From the NCBI GenBank assembly GCA_038326165.1, contig JBBQJT010000048.1:1-29694 (forward strand): a stretch of 29,694 nt of DNA, in the 5' to 3' direction. This stretch comes from JAEUUM01 sp038326165. Lineage in GTDB: Bacteria; Bacteroidota; Bacteroidia; Chitinophagales; Saprospiraceae. The notes beneath the pieces are model-generated. The model saw only the letters and a program-made list of their open reading frames with translations. It did no database searches and was not told where the DNA came from. Shown here piece after piece: positions 16,724 through 24,634 of the stretch. A program made the position numbers and the translations under genes. How positions within the stretch are numbered: the first letter of the stretch is position 1; each line of letters opens with the position of its first letter.

Positions 16724-18769
16724 TTATATGGTTTTTAGATATTCATAAATAGCATTTTGAGACTGAAGAGAAATTTCATTATTGCTCTTAAAGCTCTGAT
16801 CTGTAAGGCCATCGAGTATTCTTGCTTTCACATTATCTCTCAATTGAAAATCTAAAATATCTAAAATTATTTTTTTTATTTTTGGCTCTAAAATATGGAA
16901 AGCCGTCTCTATCCTATAACTCAAATTCCGCGACATCCAGTCGGCTGAACTTAGAATAACAACTGGATCTGCATCCAAATGAAAAACAAAAACACGCGTA
17001 TGTTCCAAATACCTATCTACTATACTAATACCCGCTATGTTGTTCGAAAATTTGGGAACGCGGGGAACGAGACAATTTATTCCTCTAATGATTAATTGAA
17101 TTTTAACGCCAGCATTGCTGGCTTCATAAAGCTTTTCAATCATTTGATCATCCTCCAATGAATTCATTTTGAGTATGACCTTCGGTTTTTTTCCTTCCTT
17201 CGCAAGTTCTATTGCTCTATTCAGATAACTGACTAAGGTTTTTCGGAGGTTGAATTGTCCAACAAGTAAATTTTCGAACATGTTGTCTGGAACATCAACA
17301 GTTTCAAGGAAGGAGAATACCTTAGCAACTTCAATATTTATGTTGGGATTTGATGTGAAATAACCGAAGTCACAATATAGTTTGGCTGTGCCCTCATGAA
17401 AATTTCCGGTACTCATATAACTAAATAATTCTGGTTCTTTGCCATTCATTCTTCTGATTAACGCAAGTTTTGAGTGAACCTTTAATCCAGGAAAACTATA
17501 ATGAACCTTTACACCAGATTTCTCTAATTTTGCTCCCCAATTCAGATTCGCTTCTTCATCAAATCTTGCTTTTACTTCAATGAATACTGTTACCGATTTT
17601 CCATTCTGAACGGCTGCAATCAATGCCTCCATTATTCTTGATTCTTTAGCAACTCTATATTGTGTTACCTTGATATGGGTGACATCTGGATCTTTTGAAG
17701 CCTCCTCAAAAAACTTTACTACAGGCTCATAACTGTGAAATGGAAAATAAAGTAAGTGATCTGAATTTTTTAAAGCTTTAAATATATCACCTGCCAACAA
17801 TTCCTTATTTTCCAGGGGTTGTAGCTTAGGGTAAAGGAGTTCTATCTTTCCAAATGTCGGAAATTGAAAAAAATCAAAATTGTTGTGGACTCGTCCTTCT
17901 TGAATAATATCATCGGGGGCAATACCAAACAGGTTGGTCATGTAATCCAACATTTTTTGTGGCATCGATCTATCGTAAACAAATCTAGATGCTGGCCCTA
18001 TATTTCTTTTTAAAAGACTGTTTTTGATCTTTGCCAATAAATCACCTGAATATTCATCTTCAATATATAATTCTGCATCCCTGGTGATTTTCATTGAGAA
18101 GGAACCAATAATCGAGAATCCAGGAAACAAATACGGAAGGGTATGTCTGACCACGTCATCCAAAAGTATTACATCATGTCTGCCGGGTGCAGAAGGTAAT
18201 TCAATGAACCTTGGAAGAAAATCTGAAGGAATTTTTACAATTGCATATTGACTATTGGTTTCGTTTTTATGTTGTTTTTCTTTTAGTTGAATAGACAGAT
18301 ATAAGGCGGCATCATTCAAAAATGGTTGAACCAAATTTCTATCTAGTAGAACAGGCTGTACGAACGAGACAAGTTGTGTAGAGAAATAATTGTCTACAAA
18401 AATTTGTTGTGATTCATTCAGTTCTTCACTTTTTAATAAAAAAATACCATGCTCCCTTAATGCAGGGATGATTTCTTGATTCTTAACCCTTGAAAAAATT
18501 TTATGATGACCAGCAACTATATTTTTGATCTGTTTCAATAAAAGCTTTGGGTCAAAATCAAGTTCTTTAATTGTTTTCTTATTGACCTTTAAAAGGTTTC
18601 GCGCATTCGCAACCCTAATGCTGTAAAACTCATCAAGATTTGAAGAATATATTGCAAGAAATTTTACCCTTTCTAACAGTGGGACGTCTGGATTCATTGC
18701 TTCTTGAAGAACTCTGAAATTAAAACGCAACCAACTTATATCTCGATCTGTACGTGGACTTTTACGCAT
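16724..18769 (-). CDS. ppk1: Polyphosphate kinase 1
   Basis: This 681-residue enzyme reversibly transfers the terminal phosphate of ATP to inorganic polyphosphate chains. Its length is close to E. coli Ppk (688). The N-terminal domain opens with RDISWLRFNFRVLQEA (9-24) and SSNLDEFYSIRVA (42-54). The catalytic phospholipase-D-like half shows YRVAKES (371-377), VFIEVKARFDEEANLNWG (395-412), the phosphorylated-histidine motif KVHSKLALI with His432, STGNFHEGTAKLY (453-465), IRGINCLVPR (561-570), LEHTRVFVF with the second active-site His590, and SSADWMSRNLSYRIE (607-621). All key residues are present. It follows the DUF72 gene after only 9 bases and is probably co-transcribed with it. Confidence 0.97.
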   Translation of the reverse strand: MRKSPRTDRDISWLRFNFRVLQEAMNPDVPLLERVKFLAIYSSNLDEFYSIRVANARNLLKVNKKTIKELDFDPKLLLKQIKNIVAGHHKIFSRVKNQEIIPALREHGIFLLKSEELNESQQIFVDNYFSTQLVSFVQPVLLDRNLVQPFLNDAALYLSIQLKEKQHKNETNSQYAIVKIPSDFLPRFIELPSAPGRHDVILLDDVVRHTLPYLFPGFSIIGSFSMKITRDAELYIEDEYSGDLLAKIKNSLLKRNIGPASRFVYDRSMPQKMLDYMTNLFGIAPDDIIQEGRVHNNFDFFQFPTFGKIELLYPKLQPLENKELLAGDIFKALKNSDHLLYFPFHSYEPVVKFFEEASKDPDVTHIKVTQYRVAKESRIMEALIAAVQNGKSVTVFIEVKARFDEEANLNWGAKLEKSGVKVHYSFPGLKVHSKLALIRRMNGKEPELFSYMSTGNFHEGTAKLYCDFGYFTSNPNINIEVAKVFSFLETVDVPDNMFENLLVGQFNLRKTLVSYLNRAIELAKEGKKPKVILKMNSLEDDQMIEKLYEASNAGVKIQLIIRGINCLVPRVPKFSNNIAGISIVDRYLEHTRVFVFHLDADPVVILSSADWMSRNLSYRIETAFHILEPKIKKIILDILDFQLRDNVKARILDGLTDQSFKSNNEISLQSQNAIYEYLKTI

Positions 18770-18778
18770 ATTTATTTT

Positions 18779-19684
18779 TTAGAATATTTGGGTTTGTTGG
18801 TTGTTTAAACGATTGAGATGGTTTTGAGGTTCTGATTTGAGACCTATTTTGTGCCATTCATTCAAGATTACATTCCTTGTAAAATTAATCCGAAGAGGTT
18901 CCATTTGATGAATGAAGAAAAACATATCTGCAGCACCTTCATTGATCCAGACTTTGAGTTGTTTTCCCCAATTTTGAACTCTGGTTTTAATGACTTCATC
19001 TGATTCGTTTGCAACAAAACGGATAATTAAATTTTTAGTACTTAATCCCATATGGCACACATCGCGACGGCCCGCTACATCGGTAATTACTGTCGTAATA
19101 TTGAAAGCGTTGAGCATTTCAAGCCAATCCAGTTTCTCTTTAAACCAATCTTTGTGTCGAAATTCAATCGCAAGAGGATAGGGGCAATTGTTGCGCAATA
19201 GAAAGCTTTCAAGTACTTTGACTTTTGTGGTGTCAAAAGTTTCTGGTAATTGCATAAATAGTATTCCAATATTTTCTTCAATCAATGCCAAGGACTCATA
19301 AAATTCCTGCCATTTACTGGTTCCAATAGACAAATGAGAATCTCTTGATATCCAAGCTGGAACTTTGAAGCAAAATTTGAAGGAATTCTGAACTTGAGAT
19401 TTCCATTTTAGAAGCAAATCTGTGGAGGGCAAGGTATAGAAGGTGGAATTTGCCTCAACACAATTAAATTGTTGTCCGTAAAATTGTAAAAAATCTGATG
19501 GTTTAGAATCCAAAGGATAAAGATTTCCTTTCCACTTAGGTTCACTCCAAGCTGTTCCACCAATGTATAAGCGACTTTGATGTAAAGATGACTTCTCATC
19601 TGAAAGCACAAACTGATTGAACATGGGCTGCTTAGCCAATCCAAAATCTATTTTACTCCAATCATTTATTTTACCAAATTCCAT
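18779..19684 (-). CDS. DUF72 (YecE-like) TIM-barrel-type protein
   Basis: This 301-residue cytoplasmic protein carries the DUF72 signatures GGTAWSEPKWKG (42-53), VEANSTFYTLP (76-86), FCFKVPAWISRD (104-115), ILFMQLPETF (141-150), AIEFRHKDWF (172-181) and TDVAGRRDV (201-209). The N-terminal 40 residues before the core are slightly longer than usual. The biochemical activity of the family is not established; resemblance to TIM-barrel nucleases has been noted but no function can be assigned here. It is the first gene of a unit with ppk1 and is transcribed divergently from tpiA across 98 bases. Confidence 0.92.
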   Translation of the reverse strand: MEFGKINDWSKIDFGLAKQPMFNQFVLSDEKSSLHQSRLYIGGTAWSEPKWKGNLYPLDSKPSDFLQFYGQQFNCVEANSTFYTLPSTDLLLKWKSQVQNSFKFCFKVPAWISRDSHLSIGTSKWQEFYESLALIEENIGILFMQLPETFDTTKVKVLESFLLRNNCPYPLAIEFRHKDWFKEKLDWLEMLNAFNITTVITDVAGRRDVCHMGLSTKNLIIRFVANESDEVIKTRVQNWGKQLKVWINEGAADMFFFIHQMEPLRINFTRNVILNEWHKIGLKSEPQNHLNRLNNQQTQIF

Positions 19685-19703
19685 GAAATTACAATAATGG
19701 CAA

Positions 19704-19735
19704 CAAAATAGAGTGTTCTTAGTTTTCTTTGCAAA
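19704..19735 (-). promoter_or_regulatory. Candidate promoter of the DUF72-ppk1 unit
   Basis: On the minus strand TTTG (19735-19732), 21 bases, then TATTTTG (19710-19704) is one base short of TAnnTTTG. It lies about 20 bases upstream of the DUF72 ATG. Confidence 0.35.
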
Positions 19736-19758
19736 TAAACTGCGTTAAGTTTTTAGAT

Positions 19759-19766
19759 TATCTTTG
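19759..19766 (+). promoter_or_regulatory. Candidate -7 element of tpiA
   Basis: TATCTTTG matches TAnnTTTG and ends 16 bases before the tpiA ATG. No convincing -33 TTG lies at the expected distance (the nearest TTTG is 27 bases upstream), so the call is tentative. Confidence 0.35.
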
Positions 19767-19782
19767 AATAAAATTAAGTTTT

Positions 19783-20535
19783 ATGCGCAGAATTTTAGTG
19801 GCTGGCAATTGGAAAATGAACTTGACTTACCAAGAAGCTGGTGATCTTGCATCAGATATATCTGGTTCCAATGATTCAAATGTTGAGGTTTTAGTTTTTC
19901 CAAGTTCCCCTTTTTTGTCCCTAGCAAATGAATTTTGTGACGAAACAATTTCGGTTGGTGCTCAAAATTGTTCACAATATGATAATGGAGCCTTTACTGG
20001 AGAAGTTTCTTGCAGCATGTTGAAGTCGATGGATATTGATTGGGTGCTAATCGGGCATTCTGAACGCAGACAAATATTTCACGAGGATAATCAGATTATT
20101 GCTCAAAAAGTGAATACTGCAATAGCTCAAGGTTTGAATGTCATTTTCTGTTGTGGTGAAATGCTTGAAATCCGAGATCAAGGTTTGCAGATTGAATTTG
20201 TGATGGAACAAATTAAACAAGGCTTATTCCAAATTCCTGCAGAATCCTTTAAGCAGATTGTTATAGCTTATGAACCAATTTGGGCCATAGGTACTGGAGC
20301 AACAGCAAGCCCTGAGCAAGCCCAGGAAATGCATCGCGAGATAAGAGAATTTATAAATAAGAATATAAACGCGGAAGTAGCTGATCAAATAAGAATCTTG
20401 TATGGAGGAAGCGTGAATGCCTCAAATGCTGATAATCTCTTTTCAATGCAAGATATTGATGGGGCCTTAGTTGGAGGTGCGTCATTGAAAGCAGATTCAT
20501 TTAATAACATAATTCAAGCTGCTTTGAAGTTATGA
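19783..20535 (+). CDS. tpiA: Triosephosphate isomerase
   Basis: This 250-residue glycolytic enzyme interconverts dihydroxyacetone phosphate and glyceraldehyde 3-phosphate. All active-site elements are present: GNWKMN with Lys11, GHSERR with the catalytic His92, AYEPIWAIGTG with the catalytic Glu164 and the mobile loop, and the phosphate-binding YGGSVN (207-212) and GALVGGASL (227-235). The length is typical for the family. Its stop codon overlaps the start of the downstream regulator gene (ATGA), so the two are translationally coupled. Confidence 0.98.
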   Translation: MRRILVAGNWKMNLTYQEAGDLASDISGSNDSNVEVLVFPSSPFLSLANEFCDETISVGAQNCSQYDNGAFTGEVSCSMLKSMDIDWVLIGHSERRQIFHEDNQIIAQKVNTAIAQGLNVIFCCGEMLEIRDQGLQIEFVMEQIKQGLFQIPAESFKQIVIAYEPIWAIGTGATASPEQAQEMHREIREFINKNINAEVADQIRILYGGSVNASNADNLFSMQDIDGALVGGASLKADSFNNIIQAALKL

Positions 20536-21350
20536 TCAGCCCAGTAACGAAAAGATTTATTGATTGTCATAAATTATTGCTTGCTTCAAAGAAAGTCAAA
20601 TCTTCCCGACAATTTGCGCTTTTGGTAGATATTTTACCGCAAAATTTGAATGAAATTCTGAAAGGAAGGCGGGAGGTTACTATTGATTTGATCAGGAAAA
20701 GTATAGAGTTATTTAATTTTAACCCATTGTTCCTATTTACCGGGCAATCGGAACCTTTTATAGAGGATAAAGATTATAAAATAAGAGAGTTGATTGTAGT
20801 AAAAAAATCATCAGCACCTCGCGAAATGTTGTACATTCCTGTAGACCTTCAACAGGATTATGCCAAGCAAGCTCTTACTGAACAAACACTGATGAACCTC
20901 AATGGCATTTCATTGCCAGACACAAATCTGGATCCAAAACAGCACCGTGGATTCGAAGTTCGTGGTGATTTTATGGAGCCAATATTTTATGAAGGTGAGA
21001 AGGTGATTGCCAGATTTGTGGAGCCTGTCTTGTGGTTAAAAGGTGTAAAGGATAATCTGATTTATGTGATTGTAACCAACGAGGATGTTTTCCTATGTAA
21101 GGTAATTAATCAAATGAGCGCAGCTAAGTCTTTCAAATTTTATAACGAGAATAAAAACTATAAGCCTTGGATTGTTCCTGTTTATGATATTCGTGAAATA
21201 TGGCAAGTGCAAAAGAAAATATCACCTTATATTTCCACACCCAAGGACCCAAATGAAATGTTCAGAAAGGAACTAGAAGCACTTCAGCAATCCAATAAAT
21301 TTTTGATCAATTGTATTAGAGATATCCAAAAAAATATAAAATCAGATTAA
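20532..21350 (+). CDS. HTH regulator with S24-like domain lacking the catalytic serine
   Basis: This 272-residue protein has an N-terminal helix-turn-helix region (about 5-70, with SRQFALLVDILPQNLNEILKG as the recognition segment, XRE-like) and a C-terminal LexA/CI-type S24 fold (about 138-225). In the S24 nucleophile motif G-D-S-M-E-P the serine is replaced: the sequence is GDFMEP (145-150) with Phe147. A lysine (Lys190) occurs where the general base would be expected. Self-cleavage is therefore unlikely, and the domain probably serves dimerisation or ligand sensing. The C-terminus (about 240-270) looks helical. The start overlaps the tpiA stop by four bases. Its target genes are unknown. 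Convergent accC ends five bases away. Confidence 0.8.
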   Translation: MISPVTKRFIDCHKLLLASKKVKSSRQFALLVDILPQNLNEILKGRREVTIDLIRKSIELFNFNPLFLFTGQSEPFIEDKDYKIRELIVVKKSSAPREMLYIPVDLQQDYAKQALTEQTLMNLNGISLPDTNLDPKQHRGFEVRGDFMEPIFYEGEKVIARFVEPVLWLKGVKDNLIYVIVTNEDVFLCKVINQMSAAKSFKFYNENKNYKPWIVPVYDIREIWQVQKKISPYISTPKDPNEMFRKELEALQQSNKFLINCIRDIQKNIKSD

Positions 21351-21355
21351 CGGAT

Positions 21356-22795
21356 TCAGTTCATTTCTTTGACTTTATCTAGAGAACTAGTCTGGTGCCA
21401 GACTGAAAATAGTGCGGCTATCTCTCGACTTTCATCCAACTTGTTTTTAATGTCCTCTGGCTTGAAATGATTTTTGATGAAATTGGTATCAAATTGCCCA
21501 CTTATAAAATTAGGGTGCTCCAAAACAAATTTGCCGAAATCAAGCGTTGTTGGAACTCCTTCTACAACAAAACTGTCAATTGCTCGGATGAGTAGATTGA
21601 TTGCTTCAGTTCTATTAGCGCCATGCACTATTAATTTAGCCAGCATTGGGTCATAATGGATTGGGATGTCCATGCCAGATTTAAAGCCCGAATCCAACCT
21701 AACATTTGGGATCTCTGGCAGTTCAAATTTCTTAAGAAATCCAACTGCGGGTAGAAAATTTTGTAGTGGATCCTCAGAGCAGATCCTTAATTCTATAGCG
21801 TGACCATTTATGTTTAGATCGGATTGTTGGAATTCTAGTGGTTTGCCTTCTGCAACATTTATCTGGCATTCAACCAAATCTAGTCCAGTTATCATTTCAG
21901 TTACGGGGTGTTCAACTTGAAGTCTAGTATTCATTTCGAGGAAATAGAAATTCAGGTGGTGATCCATTAAAAATTCTACTGTTCCTGCGCCTTCATAATT
22001 AACCGACCGGGCAACATCGCATGCCGCTTTACCCATTGCTGCTCTAATTTCGGGTGTAACAATTACGGAAGGAGCTTCTTCAATCAGCTTTTGATGTCTC
22101 CTTTGAATGGAGCATTCACGTTCAAAAAGATAAACAACATTGCCATGTTGGTCTGCAAGAACTTGTATTTCAATGTGTCTTGGTGAACCGATAAACTTTT
22201 CAATAAAAACACTGGAATCGCTAAAATACGCCAAGGCCTCACTTTGCGCGCGTTCCATTTGTTCTGCTAATTCAGATGCCTGATTGACAATCCGCATGCC
22301 CTTTCCACCACCACCAGCACTCGCTTTAATCAATATAGGGTATCCAACCATTTCAGCAATTTTATTGGCTTCTTCAAGACTGATGATTGCTTTGTCCATG
22401 CCAGGTACCATTGGAATGCCATAAGCTTTTACGGCTTCTTTGGCACTAATTTTACTACCCATTATGTTAATAGCATGTGGGGTAGGACCTATGAATTTCA
22501 TGCCGGCATCAACAACTGATTGAGCAAATCCAGCATTTTCACTCAAAAAACCATAGCCTGGATGTATTCCATCTACACCTAAGGCCTTTGCTTTAGCGAT
22601 TATAATATCACCCTTTAGATATGATTGTGAAGAAGGAGCGGGGCCTAAAAATACTGCTTCATCGGCGTATTCAACGTGCAAAGCATTTCGATCTGCCTCG
22701 CTGTAAACAGCAACAGTTTTTATGCCGAGTTTTCTACAAGTTTTCATTACTCTAAGAGCAATCTCGCCTCTATTGGCTACGAGTATTTTTTTCAT
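21356..22795 (-). CDS. accC: Biotin carboxylase subunit of an acyl-CoA carboxylase
   Basis: This 479-residue enzyme carboxylates biotin on its carrier protein using ATP and bicarbonate. The ATG at 22795 gives the family start MKKILVANRGEIALRV; an in-frame TTG at 22816 adds seven residues unlike the family. Visible motifs are GYGFLSENAGFA (80-91), the ATP-grasp loop KASAGGGGKGMRIV (157-170), ERECSIQRRHQKLIEE (225-240) and the catalytic EMNTRLQVEHPVTE (287-300, Arg291). The C-terminus runs about 30 residues past the roughly 450-residue E. coli AccC. No biotin carrier or carboxyltransferase gene is adjacent, so it could serve either acetyl-CoA carboxylase or a propionyl-CoA-type enzyme; accC is the more general name. 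Confidence 0.9.
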   Translation of the reverse strand: MKKILVANRGEIALRVMKTCRKLGIKTVAVYSEADRNALHVEYADEAVFLGPAPSSQSYLKGDIIIAKAKALGVDGIHPGYGFLSENAGFAQSVVDAGMKFIGPTPHAINIMGSKISAKEAVKAYGIPMVPGMDKAIISLEEANKIAEMVGYPILIKASAGGGGKGMRIVNQASELAEQMERAQSEALAYFSDSSVFIEKFIGSPRHIEIQVLADQHGNVVYLFERECSIQRRHQKLIEEAPSVIVTPEIRAAMGKAACDVARSVNYEGAGTVEFLMDHHLNFYFLEMNTRLQVEHPVTEMITGLDLVECQINVAEGKPLEFQQSDLNINGHAIELRICSEDPLQNFLPAVGFLKKFELPEIPNVRLDSGFKSGMDIPIHYDPMLAKLIVHGANRTEAINLLIRAIDSFVVEGVPTTLDFGKFVLEHPNFISGQFDTNFIKNHFKPEDIKNKLDESREIAALFSVWHQTSSLDKVKEMN

Positions 22796-22883
22796 CTGAT
22801 AGTTTTGACCAGCCAAAAATGAGAAAAATCTATGATTTTTACTTCAATAAAGTTTTAACTCTTCATGATTTGGCTAAGAGTTT

Positions 22884-23018
22884 ATGATTTTCATACTTTA
22901 CGATTACAAGAATTTAGGTCAATTGGCTGCAATAAATTCATCATTGACATGGGCCAACAATAAAAGACAATCAGAAATTTTTAATTCAGCATTTGCGAAA
23001 TGGAATATAAACTTTTGA
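22884..23018 (+). CDS. Possible 44-residue small ORF, no recognised homologue
   Basis: The frame ATG...TGA encodes a 44-residue peptide beginning MIFILYDYKNLGQLAAINSS and ending KWNINF. Its composition is more protein-like than the surrounding AT-rich gap. It has no recognised domain, no clear ribosome binding site and no promoter, and it sits between accC and the convergent end of the TPR/barrel unit. It may be a small gene, a gene remnant or chance. Confidence 0.18.
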   Translation: MIFILYDYKNLGQLAAINSSLTWANNKRQSEIFNSAFAKWNINF

Positions 23019-23021
23019 ACC

Positions 23022-24629
23022 TTAAAATCTTGCAGTCAGTCCACCTAAAACATTCAATCCATAGGTTGGGGTGTTATACCATCTGCGATATTTATTATTC
23101 GGCAAATTATTTACCTGAAAGAACACACCAAATTTTTCACTAAATCGATAAGCCGCCTCAAAGCTCAAATCAAACAATAGATTTTGGCTTTCAATTTTAT
23201 CAGTTTGGTAGTCCAAATAGCTCAAACCGTCTGCCATATAAAGTTCTGCTTTGATATGCATTTTATCATTCATGGTTGTCAAATGTAATCCCATGTTTGC
23301 TTCTAAGGACGGCAACTGCCAGGCTGTCCTTTCGACATCAGTGGTGTATACATTGTATTGAATATTGCCTATAAACTTAAGACCCTTGGCAAGATCAATA
23401 TCCAATGTGCCATTAAGATTAAAAACTTGAAGTTGATCGTAATTGACATTGAAACCCCACGGTCGAAGAGAGTCATTCACAAAAAGTGCCATATTGTTAA
23501 TGTTCTTAAAACTTGCTTCGCCTTGATAATTGATTCTTCCTATTTTGCCTCTTAATCCGCCGTAGAATCGATTCCACTTAGAGTTGGTTAATTCCTGTCT
23601 TTCAACGATAAAGGGATTCCATTCACTTAAGTATTGATATGTATTCTTGCGGACATCACCTTCCCAACCTCCATAAAGTGCAATGTAATTGCCAGATATT
23701 TTGATCATTCCTTCAATGTTTGGCAATACTGCGAATTCATCATCCACAGCTACAAGGTTAAGCCCTACAACAATTCTGGCAATATCATTGGTCCAAGTCA
23801 ACTTGGGTTTCATATAAAAGTTGTTGTTCCCAGAAGAGGTTGAATCTTTTAAGTTCGTGATATGCGTACCAACTATAATGTCAAAAGGAAGATTGTCGTT
23901 GAAATACTTGGTCATTCCAATGTTTAAATCAAAATCATTTTCGCGCGTATCAAAGTTGGTTTGCAGATTGTTGTATCTCAAACCAACAGCATAGTTGATC
24001 CCCCATGAAGTTTCTTCAGTGTTATAAACTTTAGCTTGAAATCCAGAATTGCCAAATCTTCTGAGAGGTTCAATCCCATTTGGAAGAGAATCAACACTAT
24101 AAAAATTGAATAGGTTGTTTTGTAATGTTAATGCTGCATCCACACCGATGTTCATTTCAGTATTCACGCTTCCACCAATTTGAATATTGGTATTAGAGAA
24201 CTTTTGATTGTTGATGCTCTTGTTGTTGGCTGACTGATGAAATGCGGTGCCAAAAATTCGATATTTATCGTTATTTTGATAGTGGTACCCTGCATGTAAG
24301 TATGGAGTATTTGGAATTCCGTAACCAATTTTGCCGAAGCCATTGTAAGCTTTGGGTTGCTTTTCACCTTTCATTGCCAAAGGTCTTATTTTTGGTGCTT
24401 CGTAAGTGATCCCCTCTAATTGCCGCTTGGTCAATCTGTATTTTTGTTCAGTTTTGTTTTGATTGCCAGCTTCAATTATCGGCAAAAGATCTTTTTTATT
24501 TTGATCCTTGATTTCAGCTTGAAAATTTGAAATAACCTCTACGTTGGTATTGGGCAATTCCTTCTGAGCCGAAACTTTTACTGCAAGTACAGTAAATATG
24601 ATGAGTGTGAGTGATTTCATTCGTTTCAT
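23022..24629 (-). CDS. Outer-membrane beta-barrel protein paired with the TPR protein
   Basis: This 535-residue protein has a signal peptide (1-22, ending KVSAQ; a start at the second Met, residue 4, is equally possible). An unstructured, charged linker runs to about residue 88 (rich in K, N and Q). A long series of alternating amphipathic strands, with many aromatic-rich turns, then continues to the C-terminal LGGLTARF. The terminal phenylalanine fits an outer-membrane insertion signal. There is no plug domain or TonB box, so it resembles only the barrel half of a TonB-dependent receptor and may be a porin-like or assembly-related barrel. It follows the TPR gene after five bases, so the two are probably made together. 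The substrate is unknown. Confidence 0.75.
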   Translation of the reverse strand: MKRMKSLTLIIFTVLAVKVSAQKELPNTNVEVISNFQAEIKDQNKKDLLPIIEAGNQNKTEQKYRLTKRQLEGITYEAPKIRPLAMKGEKQPKAYNGFGKIGYGIPNTPYLHAGYHYQNNDKYRIFGTAFHQSANNKSINNQKFSNTNIQIGGSVNTEMNIGVDAALTLQNNLFNFYSVDSLPNGIEPLRRFGNSGFQAKVYNTEETSWGINYAVGLRYNNLQTNFDTRENDFDLNIGMTKYFNDNLPFDIIVGTHITNLKDSTSSGNNNFYMKPKLTWTNDIARIVVGLNLVAVDDEFAVLPNIEGMIKISGNYIALYGGWEGDVRKNTYQYLSEWNPFIVERQELTNSKWNRFYGGLRGKIGRINYQGEASFKNINNMALFVNDSLRPWGFNVNYDQLQVFNLNGTLDIDLAKGLKFIGNIQYNVYTTDVERTAWQLPSLEANMGLHLTTMNDKMHIKAELYMADGLSYLDYQTDKIESQNLLFDLSFEAAYRFSEKFGVFFQVNNLPNNKYRRWYNTPTYGLNVLGGLTARF

Positions 24630-24634
24630 GACTC

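Noticed and set aside
16296..16738. Plus-strand ORFs of 65-67 codons across the tRNA region
   Set aside because: Parts of their peptides (VPGVGLEPTRP and KRDSNSRPQPWQGCALPTELL) are the well-known artefact translations of tRNA-Leu and tRNA-Gly antisense strands.
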